Shown here: positions 20,794 to 27,122 of the stretch, piece after piece | How the letters are laid out: every line of letters begins with the position of its first letter | How positions within the stretch are numbered: position 1 is the stretch's first letter | Source of the DNA: an uncultured Collinsella sp. | Lineage (GTDB): Bacteria > Actinomycetota > Coriobacteriia > Coriobacteriales > Coriobacteriaceae | Direction: 5' to 3' | NCBI GenBank assembly: GCA_900548255.1 | Contig: URKH01000023.1 | Coordinates: 1 to 27,122 of the forward strand | Length of the DNA: 27,122 bases | Made by a program: the position numbers and the translations under genes | Notes under the pieces: model-generated | What the model saw: the letters and a program-made list of their open reading frames with translations, nothing else | Told to the model about the DNA's origin: nothing | Databases searched by the model: none

Positions 20794-21618
20794 CTACCTG
20801 CGCCACGAGGCAGCAAGGATAACGGGAATCCCGGCAAGGCACACCACCAGGGCCACGGCTGCGAACGCGAGCGCGATGGCCACGCTCACGACGACATAGG
20901 CCACGGCGATGAAGGCCAGCGCCAGCAGGCAGGCGAGCAGCTCGGCCACGTAGCACAGCACCAGGTTCGAGCTCGCGCGCTTCAGCAGGACGTCGGCGAG
21001 GCGGACAAGCTCGACGGCAAAGCCGCTGCCGAAATTACGGCCAGGGCCCTTGGCAAGGAACCACTTGAACAGGCACATCAGGGCGCAGCCCAGCATGATC
21101 ATGATGGAAACGGCCCATGCATTGTGCCCCGACTCAACAAGGCCCTGGTCACCCATCGCGCTGCCGTTGATGAGCCAACTCGTCCCATAGCCCATGAACG
21201 GCATCGCCAGCAGCAGGCAGGCGCTCACCGCGGCGAGAAGGCGCGACACGCGCTTGCTGAAAACCGGAGCCTCGCAGATGAGTCCAAGTCCCTCGCGAAC
21301 GCGCCAGGCGGCATGGTAGGCGGGGTACGCCGCGATGAGCGCAGCCACGAGCAGCGACGCCCAATCGGACCCGGGCGCCGCCGACGCGTACTCCGCGATC
21401 GCAGAAACTGAGCAGTTGGTGTGGAACGACTCGTTCAGGAACAGCGCGACCTCGCCCTTCCAAACGCAAAACGGGGCGGCGACGGAGGCGATGCCGACAA
21501 CGGCAATCGCGGCGGCGGCAATAAGCGGCGCGCCCTGCACGAGCTTGACGACCTCGCCCTTGGCGGTGCGGGGCGCGGTCTCAACGGCGCTGGATGGAAT
21601 TTGGATAGAAGTGTTCAC
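20794..21618 (-). CDS. Multi-span membrane protein of unknown function (274 residues)
   Basis: Starts at a GTG at 21618 with AAAGG 6 bases upstream, better than the ATG at 21642. About six hydrophobic stretches: near residues 30-52, 85-102, 125-150, 170-190, 215-240 and 240-268, then a basic end SWRR. The C-terminal pair is very Ala/Val-rich with small residues that could pack tightly. The gene is noticeably GC-rich. A 3'-terminal copy of this family lies at 24423-24520, and the operon gene at 17388-18125 has a similar layout. A nearly perfect 22-bp palindrome at 21672-21693 lies 54 bases upstream and may control it. Function not recognised. Confidence 0.7.
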   Translation of the reverse strand: MNTSIQIPSSAVETAPRTAKGEVVKLVQGAPLIAAAAIAVVGIASVAAPFCVWKGEVALFLNESFHTNCSVSAIAEYASAAPGSDWASLLVAALIAAYPAYHAAWRVREGLGLICEAPVFSKRVSRLLAAVSACLLLAMPFMGYGTSWLINGSAMGDQGLVESGHNAWAVSIMIMLGCALMCLFKWFLAKGPGRNFGSGFAVELVRLADVLLKRASSNLVLCYVAELLACLLALAFIAVAYVVVSVAIALAFAAVALVVCLAGIPVILAASWRR

Positions 21619-21671
21619 GATTTTCCTTTCAACAGAGATCAAACCGGAAACGCCGGCAACTAGGATGCAGC

Positions 21672-21693
21672 CTCTAGTCGGCTCCGATTAGAG
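21672..21693. promoter_or_regulatory. Near-perfect 22-bp palindrome upstream of the membrane protein gene
   Basis: CTCTAGTCGG (21672-21681) and CCGATTAGAG (21684-21693) are inverted copies with one mismatch around CT. The position, between the end of one gene and the start of the next on the same strand, fits an operator. Confidence 0.5.
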
Positions 21694-21731
21694 ATTGTTC
21701 GCCCACATTGATACCAAGTCGTGCGGACACA

Positions 21732-22058
21732 TTAACAAGCGATATCGAAACCGCGTCCACGTGGAGAGTTGTCGTCCTCAATCCATTCGAGCCCGACGCA
21801 CTCATCGATCCCTGCATCGGGGACTGACGACCATCTAAACTCGAAACCAAGCTGGTCAAGCTCATCGACTCGCCCACGGATCACTCCGTAAACATCCAAC
21901 GCATTCTCGAAATCCTCCGAAGACGCGTAGCCTCGCTCGCACTGCTTGCGCATCTGATGCAAGCGACCCATGGCGGCGGCGATAATCTCGCGAAGAGCGA
22001 TAACCTCGCGCTCGCACACATCGATGTTTCCTTCGTTGAGCTTGATGCAATCGGGCAT
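21732..22058 (-). CDS. Small protein of unknown function (108 residues)
   Basis: Starts at the ATG at 22058, with AGGGAGG about 5 bases upstream; a longer frame to 22373 would run through the divergent gene's promoter and is rejected. An N-terminal helix rich in Glu, Arg and Leu (EREVIALREIIAAAMGRLHQ) may be a coiled coil. The C-terminus reads WIEDDNSPRGRGFDIAC. A degraded copy of its 3' end lies at 20640-20704, so it belongs to a locally duplicated family. It diverges from the zinc-finger protein gene. Family not recognised. Confidence 0.6.
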   Translation of the reverse strand: MPDCIKLNEGNIDVCEREVIALREIIAAAMGRLHQMRKQCERGYASSEDFENALDVYGVIRGRVDELDQLGFEFRWSSVPDAGIDECVGLEWIEDDNSPRGRGFDIAC

Positions 22059-22097
22059 AACGGCCTCCCTGGTTTTAAGCCTTTTCGCTTGACTCCA

Positions 22098-22126
22098 TTG
22101 AACAGCCGCGAACAGCCGCGTAATAT
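22098..22126 (+). promoter_or_regulatory. Promoter of the zinc-finger gene with a 10-bp tandem repeat as spacer
   Basis: -35 TTGAAC (22098-22103), 17 bases, -10 TAATAT (22121-22126). The unit AACAGCCGCG occurs twice in a row (22101-22110, 22111-22120), filling the spacer and overlapping the -35. Two sites one helical turn apart suit a repressor or activator binding side by side. Confidence 0.65.
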
Positions 22127-22167
22127 GACTTTTATCGCGTTTTAAATTTTGGCTGTTTGGAGCATCG

Positions 22168-24327
22168 ATGCTTGAGTCCGAAAAAGAACCATTTAGCTGG
22201 GGTTTTGAGGCTGGCTTTCTTCGCTCCCCCGTCAATCCCCGTATGCTTCTTCTTAACAGGACGCCAGAGATTGATTGCGCCGGTGACGGAAGCACATCCG
22301 GCAATGCAAGCGCATGGAGTCTCGTCTCCATAGCCAACGATCTATTACGCGTCGACTTAAGCTCGCTTTTCAACGAGATTGGGAACCACTTTCGTGAGCG
22401 AGCAGAACTTCGCTTTTATATCGATTTGCAGAACGCCATTCGACAGCCCCCTGCCGCTCCTCACCATGTGCAACACACCTCGATAGACTCCGCATCCGAG
22501 CCAGACCATGACGACTGGCTCGATCCAGACGATCCCGACCAAGAGCCCACCCAAGCAGAATTGAACGAAGCTGAAATCGCTATCAACCTTCAAAAACAAA
22601 AGGAACGCGACCTCGATTTCTTTGCTCCGATATTCGACGAAGCCATTACAAGCCATGCACACGGAGAGATTTCCGGCATGGCCAGATATCTCCTTGAAAA
22701 TGTCTGTAGACAGTGTGTCATGAACATCACGGCGATTCCCGACTATCGCTATTACAGCTGCTGGATGTACAACAACGCTATTGAGTGCGACGAGATCAAC
22801 CGCCTGTACCGCGCGGTGATTACAACATCGGACCAACTCAACAAGCAAGAAATGGCGTCCCTCTTCAGCTCCTATCTCCAGCTCGAGTCGAACGACATGA
22901 GCATTAACGCTACCAACGGCGAGACTGATCTAACAGCACCAGTGCCGTATGACCGCGACAATCCTATACGCAACTTTCCCAAGGCGAAATCTCAGATAGA
23001 AACAGCTTGCGTCTGCACCAATATCGATCTCTTTCGAGCGCTTCTCATTGTTTTTTATCAGGAATGTCTGGAGCTTACCCCGCTGCTTAAAAACACCGAG
23101 GCACCTAGCCTGCTCGCGCAAAACGAAGAGTTTTTCCCAGCCGCCATCAAAACAAGCGACCCGCGACAATTCCGATTATTCGATGAGCAGCTGCCAGCAA
23201 TCATCCGCTTTGGCGAAGCTTTTGTATACGCAGCCAAAAAACACTTGCCCGGAAACGAAACGGCTCAAAAGCTCGAAGAGCATTTGAATGGAATAAAGCG
23301 CATGAATAGCGCCCCCTTTATGCAGGCGTTTCGTAAAAACTATCTCGAGGCTATGCGCGAGAACCAGATCTTCGCAAATGGAGACTTCCATACGCATGCA
23401 GAGCTTAACGACCAGGAAAACCTCAATAGGCTCGTTGGGCTTCAAGCCGTTATTTCAAAGGCAGGAGAGCTCTACTTCACCGAAGAGGAATGGTCCTTTG
23501 CAAGCCTTTATGCCCGCATCCTTCACGAGCTGCTGCTGTGCGGCATTATGCCGATAGCATGCCAAACCTGCGGTTCGCTCTTTTTTCCAACTGGTCCCAA
23601 CAGCAAGTACTGCGACCGATATAGCGAGGAGACCAAGCTCTACTGCAACCCGCGATATAACGCCAAAAAACATCTTGGTCGCAAATCGCCCCGCGATGTC
23701 GCGCTCAATATGCAGAGAAAAGCCGATACGGCGTATAAAAATGGCCTAGCGGATTGTGCCCACTATTTTGAGCGTCTTGGCAACTTTGTCCTCAATGGCA
23801 TTGGTCCAACATACCAAGCGAGTGACCTTATTTCCGACGAGCTCTATTCAACATGGCTGTCTATCGTCAACCAGCCCAATTGCAGGACAGAAATCAAACG
23901 ACCGGATAGAATCGGCTTTCCATACTCTGTAATGTGGTACGGAGTCGTCCGCGATGGCAATCGTTATGTTCGAGTCGAGTTTTCCGGAGCCGAGTACCCA
24001 GCGCTTTTTGAACGTTTGGGCCAACTTGCCGAAAGCCGACAATCAAAATGCACGTTGGATTTCAAGGGGCCCGGCGAGCACCCATACAGCTCCTGGCATA
24101 TCAAGTTGTACAAGTTGCTGGAGATCATTGCGCAGATAAATAACGCCGATCAGATGACAAAACCCATTCCATTGCTTGGAATTGATGAGCCCGAGCGTGT
24201 CTCAACCGACCTGACGGTTCAGGACACTTGGAACACGCCCGACGCATGTGTCTGCAGTACCGGCATGATCGATGACCTCAGCTTTACCGTGTATACAAAG
24301 GGATATGACCCGGAAAAGCAGGGCTAA
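22168..24327 (+). CDS. Large protein with CGNR/DUF6076-like zinc finger (719 residues)
   Basis: Starts at the ATG at 22168, with TTGGAG 5 bases upstream and a clear promoter at 22098-22126. Most of the protein is helical and unrecognised, with a very acidic stretch near residues 112-130. At 465-493 a putative zinc site C465-x2-C468 ... C482 ... C493 lies in CQTCGSLFFPTGPNSKYCDR, which resembles treble-clef fingers of the CGNR/DUF6076 kind that bind nucleic acid. DUF6076 is a guess from memory. It shows no nuclease or ATPase motif. It sits between unknown genes and the restriction-modification pair, so a defence or regulatory role is possible. Confidence 0.6.
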   Translation: MLESEKEPFSWGFEAGFLRSPVNPRMLLLNRTPEIDCAGDGSTSGNASAWSLVSIANDLLRVDLSSLFNEIGNHFRERAELRFYIDLQNAIRQPPAAPHHVQHTSIDSASEPDHDDWLDPDDPDQEPTQAELNEAEIAINLQKQKERDLDFFAPIFDEAITSHAHGEISGMARYLLENVCRQCVMNITAIPDYRYYSCWMYNNAIECDEINRLYRAVITTSDQLNKQEMASLFSSYLQLESNDMSINATNGETDLTAPVPYDRDNPIRNFPKAKSQIETACVCTNIDLFRALLIVFYQECLELTPLLKNTEAPSLLAQNEEFFPAAIKTSDPRQFRLFDEQLPAIIRFGEAFVYAAKKHLPGNETAQKLEEHLNGIKRMNSAPFMQAFRKNYLEAMRENQIFANGDFHTHAELNDQENLNRLVGLQAVISKAGELYFTEEEWSFASLYARILHELLLCGIMPIACQTCGSLFFPTGPNSKYCDRYSEETKLYCNPRYNAKKHLGRKSPRDVALNMQRKADTAYKNGLADCAHYFERLGNFVLNGIGPTYQASDLISDELYSTWLSIVNQPNCRTEIKRPDRIGFPYSVMWYGVVRDGNRYVRVEFSGAEYPALFERLGQLAESRQSKCTLDFKGPGEHPYSSWHIKLYKLLEIIAQINNADQMTKPIPLLGIDEPERVSTDLTVQDTWNTPDACVCSTGMIDDLSFTVYTKGYDPEKQG

Positions 24328-24675
24328 GGCTGATGCCGCCGTTTCTAGCGGAGACGAAGGCCACAGGGCAAGGCCGGTTCGCGGACGGCGCGGGCCATTG
24401 GGAGAAAATCTCCTCCCATCGTCTATCCATGCGACAAGGCGGCGATCATGAGGGGAAGCCCGGCAAAGCACAGCACCAAGGCCACGACTGCAAATGCAAG
24501 CGAGATCAAGGCACAATGAACCGCGAGCCCATCCGGGCATCTCTCGGGACGATGAGCCTAACGTATGTAGCAAAAGGCCGTCTGCCGCCCTATAATCCCT
24601 GGAACAGACTAAAGAAATAGCTGTTTGATAAAATTTTCAATTATGAATAATTGGAGGGGTTGGGAGGAGCTGCAA
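24328..24675. other. Intergenic stretch before the restriction gene
   Basis: Holds a membrane-protein gene fragment (24423-24520, minus) and the AT-rich leader of the restriction gene. TTGATA at 24625 and TAATTG at 24648 with 17 bases between them could be its promoter, with GGGAGGAG (24662-24669) as ribosome site. A small hairpin GGAGA-AAA-TCTCC near 24402-24414 could end transcription of the zinc-finger gene. Confidence 0.4.
24423..24520 (-). pseudogene. 3'-end fragment of a membrane protein gene related to 20794-21618
   Basis: On the minus strand the frame reads VHCALISLAFAVVAL then VLCFAGLPLMIAALSHG and TAG. It aligns without gaps to VVSVAIALAFAAVAL then VVCLAGIPVILAASWRR at the end of the intact membrane protein. 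Similarity stops upstream and there is no start, so only the last span remains. Confidence 0.7.
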
Positions 24676-26709
24676 GTGCGAGAATTCCACATCCATGGCG
24701 ACAACGTTATCGAATGTGAGCGCATGATTGAGTATATCGAGAAAGGTCTCAATGGGGCACATGTGACTTATTCTTTCGCATCGCCCGCATGCCCCCAGGT
24801 CACAATGTCTTTTCCTAGGGACGACACTAACCAATCCGTAAAATTCCTTCTGTATCCAGGATTCAACAAAACGAACGGTTCTCGCTGGAAAAGCGATATT
24901 TATGAGCCACTTAAGAAAAATGGCAGCATATTGGATGAAACTCCCGATGCCCTCATCACCAGAATTAATAATTCTGGTGATGAGGAAGTGCTTGTAGCGA
25001 TTGAGTTCTGCAGCGCCCTCCAGGCAGGAAATCAGGCATGGCAAAGAAGCGGAAGGGCTTTTTCCACATCTAGAAGCGGCTGTCCTTATTTGTACATTGT
25101 CGATTTCGTAAAATATGAACTAGACAAACAAACTAGGCAACGTAAAGCCCTGCGCTTCCCCAATCCTGCTGTTGTCTACAGCTATATTAATCATTCAAAC
25201 AATTCAGGCGTATTTTGTACCCAGGTATACGTCAGAGCCGAGGAGTTCCAGCCTTCCTTTGATTCTGATTTGTCTGGTTTTTCAGATGATTATTTTGGGG
25301 ACGAAGCATTTTCTCAATATCTGGTTGCCAAGCTTTTGGGAGAACCTACGCATCAGATTGAATGCCTCCTACTCGAGAAGAATATGAAGGTGGTTGATTT
25401 TTTAACGTCACGCTCCGGTGACACCAATTGCTTCAAAAAGAGCGACTGGGATTTTCTCTATCGGTCCAAGCGGGATGTAATTGAATACGCGGCAGTAAAT
25501 GGAAGCTTCTCATGCTCAAAGAAAATAGCAAACAAATCAGTTAGTTCAGAATCCGTCTTAGAATTTCGTGACCTTGTAAAAGAAATGAGTGTAGGTATAG
25601 GGTCACAGGATCTTCCGATCGGCATCATCTCAAAAAATAATCTGGATTTATTTAAACACCGGGCAAAAGCTATTTATCCAGAAAAACCAAATATTGATTC
25701 CATACCATGCGATTCGAACTTGATTGTTTGCCTCATTAAGGGATTTAAGCCCAGAGGCGACGACAACCGACCCGATCGTGGCCTTCTCCCCCTTGTTGCA
25801 ATGTTATCCAATACGCGCCAGAATGTGCTTGCTTTCATATATGGTCCGTTATTAGATACCAGCTATAAGCAGCTGCTTACGGATCCTAAAAAACTTGCTG
25901 GAAGAAATGGTTTATGGAAGGCCGTCCTTTCTTTGAGTGATTACATCTTGCTGGATTGTCCCGTTCTTCACGGAGCAACGAACTCCACACAACAATTTCT
26001 GTGCAACACGGGCTTAAAAGACCAATTGCTTAAGGTGCCCAAAAGCCATACTCTAAGTATGAGCAAAATACCCTCGGAGCCATGTGCATATTCCGAGGAC
26101 GATGTAGATACCGCGCTTCATGTCCTCTTTAGCAAATCATTAAAGATTGGGTCTTTCGAGTGTATGTGCAATCCTCCAGGAGGAGATTGGAGTGGTTTCT
26201 CTGTTAAACGTAATAATATCGAATATCGATGGTTATCTCTTCCGCGAGTAAGTAACGGAGGAAAGAGGCCGGACCATATTGCAGAAATTTTTGGCTTGGG
26301 TGATAAGCCAATTCTGCTTGTTGTCGAATCAAAGGGTCAGGCTAAAGACCTAGAAGCCAGTGTCGGCACTCAACTCATTAAATATATTGACTGGCTTATG
26401 AAAAGCACTCCAAGCGCAGAAAGGGCCGATAGCCATACTGGAGAGTGGACGATATCCCATTCCCGCGTCTCACCGGGTGACTATACGTTCATTTCCGCAG
26501 GCGCATTTCTTAGGAATGCCAATAACGACTATCAAAGCATTCTCTCCAAAAGTTCTTGCGACATCCTGTTTGACGTCGATCCGATCCCGACTGCTGCAAA
26601 ATGGTCGATTCAAGCTATATCCAAAAATGAAACAGCATTAAAAATTGCTAAAGAAATTGGTAAATCCCTCGCGATTGAGTCATTTGATTATCGCGTAATA
26701 GACCTCTAG
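24676..26709 (+). CDS. Putative type II restriction endonuclease with two PD-(D/E)XK-like sites
   Basis: 677 residues from a GTG at 24676, chosen because GGGAGGAG lies 6 bases upstream; ATG 24643 and TTG 24625 are alternatives without ribosome sites. A C-terminal nuclease core is clear: RPD (Asp533) then VVESK (Glu551, Lys553). An N-terminal block has TPD (91-92), then IEFCSALQAGNQAWQRSGRA, which resembles a second nuclease-like core with Cys in place of the catalytic Lys. The middle contains GDDNRPDRGLLPL. It converges with an adenine methyltransferase gene, the two overlapping by 4 bases, which supports a restriction-modification pair. The gene looks AT-richer than its neighbours, a sign of transfer. 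Its target is unknown. Confidence 0.7.
   Translation: MREFHIHGDNVIECERMIEYIEKGLNGAHVTYSFASPACPQVTMSFPRDDTNQSVKFLLYPGFNKTNGSRWKSDIYEPLKKNGSILDETPDALITRINNSGDEEVLVAIEFCSALQAGNQAWQRSGRAFSTSRSGCPYLYIVDFVKYELDKQTRQRKALRFPNPAVVYSYINHSNNSGVFCTQVYVRAEEFQPSFDSDLSGFSDDYFGDEAFSQYLVAKLLGEPTHQIECLLLEKNMKVVDFLTSRSGDTNCFKKSDWDFLYRSKRDVIEYAAVNGSFSCSKKIANKSVSSESVLEFRDLVKEMSVGIGSQDLPIGIISKNNLDLFKHRAKAIYPEKPNIDSIPCDSNLIVCLIKGFKPRGDDNRPDRGLLPLVAMLSNTRQNVLAFIYGPLLDTSYKQLLTDPKKLAGRNGLWKAVLSLSDYILLDCPVLHGATNSTQQFLCNTGLKDQLLKVPKSHTLSMSKIPSEPCAYSEDDVDTALHVLFSKSLKIGSFECMCNPPGGDWSGFSVKRNNIEYRWLSLPRVSNGGKRPDHIAEIFGLGDKPILLVVESKGQAKDLEASVGTQLIKYIDWLMKSTPSAERADSHTGEWTISHSRVSPGDYTFISAGAFLRNANNDYQSILSKSSCDILFDVDPIPTAAKWSIQAISKNETALKIAKEIGKSLAIESFDYRVIDL
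24951..24985. repeat. Perfect 16-bp inverted repeat inside the restriction gene
   Basis: CCTCATCACCAGAATT (24951-24966) and AATTCTGGTGATGAGG (24970-24985) are exact inverted copies around AAT. They encode the segment between TPD and IEFC of the N-terminal nuclease-like core. The mRNA should form a strong hairpin about 275 bases after the start codon. Confidence 0.9.
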
Positions 26710-27122
26710 TAGTTTAGGTACAACGATTCGTAAACCTGTTCCGATATTTTATCCTGAACCTTCTTAAATGCGGAATTGCCAGACGCAAGCATCTCCTTAC
26801 GTTTGTACAATTCTTTGGGAATAGGAGCCGAGTAATCTTTGTCGCCTCGGTATCCATCAAAGGACAGAGCGTATTTAACGCCGCGCATGTTGAGGTCTTC
26901 GAGACAGGACAAGAATTCCGAGAACTCAATTCCTCCGTAATACCTGCCTTTCGTGTTGAGATAAGGAGGGTCAAGGTAGACGAAGTCTCCCTTTGAGGCA
27001 TCCGCGATCGTAATTCGATAATCGGCATTAAGGAATTCCACTCCTTGAATTCTCTCGGACCAGGAATCAACGATCGGCTTAAGCCGATCCGGATTTATGC
27101 CTGGGCGGGAGTGATGAAGTGA
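26706..27122 (-). CDS. Dam/D12-class N6-adenine DNA methyltransferase, C-terminal part (truncated by window edge)
   Basis: The frame is open from the right edge to TAG at 26706-26708, giving 138 residues without a start; the gene continues outside. Catalytic DPPY lies at visible residues 51-54, in FVYLDPPYLNTKGRYYGG, followed by SFDGYRGDKDY and a C-terminal helix. This is the second half of D12-class enzymes, which move a methyl group from SAM to N6 of adenine; the SAM motif FxGxG would lie upstream, outside the window. Many D12 enzymes recognise GATC, but specificity cannot be read here. It converges on the putative restriction enzyme gene and presumably protects host DNA from it. Confidence 0.85.
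   Translation of the reverse strand, partial: SLHHSRPGINPDRLKPIVDSWSERIQGVEFLNADYRITIADASKGDFVYLDPPYLNTKGRYYGGIEFSEFLSCLEDLNMRGVKYALSFDGYRGDKDYSAPIPKELYKRKEMLASGNSAFKKVQDKISEQVYESLYLNY

Noticed and set aside
22059..22373. N-terminal extension of the 108-residue protein to 22373
   Set aside because: It would overlap the divergent gene's promoter and start region, while a good ribosome site precedes the ATG at 22058.
1..27122. tRNA, rRNA or riboswitch genes
   Set aside because: No cloverleaf-type sequence, CCA-ending tRNA pattern or known riboswitch core was noticed by eye in the gaps; a covariance-model search would be decisive.

Overview
The window looks like a hypervariable, defence-rich stretch of a high-GC Gram-positive genome, most probably a gut actinobacterium of the class Coriobacteriia, with Collinsella the best guess. 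The reasons are the GC-rich codon use, a very Ala-rich coiled-coil surface protein with a CAP domain and an MPTTG sortase-type anchor, a DUF2207 exported protein, a leaderless gluQ transcript and GGAGG-type ribosome sites. The species call is an inference from style, not from a search.

Left part (1-9.2 kb). A truncated DUF2207 membrane protein gene runs off the left edge. A repeat-bearing intergenic stretch follows, then gluQ (glutamyl-Q tRNA(Asp) synthetase). Next comes a TacAT-like toxin-antitoxin pair (DUF1778 antitoxin, GNAT toxin), with a perfect palindrome filling the spacer of its promoter. Three calcineurin-like phosphoesterase genes lie on the minus strand, two of them clear paralogues. 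A small anchored protein with an HxxxxC...CxxC domain and the 1116-residue surface protein complete this part.

Centre (9.0-18.1 kb). A minus-strand operon reads, in transcription order: six-or-so-span membrane protein (18125), 68-residue membrane protein (17343), ClpX-like AAA+ unfoldase with an extra C-terminal domain (17075), helicase with a C-terminal PD-(D/E)XK nuclease (15171), and a 631-residue protein whose C-terminal half looks like a MID-PIWI Argonaute with a degenerate active site (11237, overlapping the helicase by 17 bases). The helicase-nuclease plus inactive-Argonaute pair resembles the DdmD/DdmE plasmid-elimination system. Joining it to a ClpX-type unfoldase and two membrane proteins is, as far as I know, not a described arrangement, and it is the main candidate for a new system here. 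A separate 64-residue gene with its own promoter sits downstream. Divergent from the operon, across a palindrome-rich 220-base gap, lies a fused type I M-S-like protein whose methyltransferase motifs are degenerate.

Right part (19.9-27.1 kb). This is a mosaic of unrecognised genes, palindromes and gene-end remnants. A 3'-end copy of the gene at 21732 sits upstream of the gene at 20622, and a 3'-end copy of the membrane protein gene at 20794 sits at 24423. The segment also has a 719-residue zinc-finger protein gene driven by a promoter that contains a 10-bp tandem repeat. It closes with an apparently AT-richer restriction-modification unit: a 677-residue putative restriction enzyme converging on a partial Dam/D12-type adenine methyltransferase gene that leaves the window at the right edge.

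The genes suggest a defence island: a multi-gene anti-plasmid or anti-phage operon, a dead M-S DNA-recognition protein, a restriction-modification pair and a toxin-antitoxin pair, interspersed with housekeeping and surface genes. All functional links among the unrecognised genes are inferred from position.
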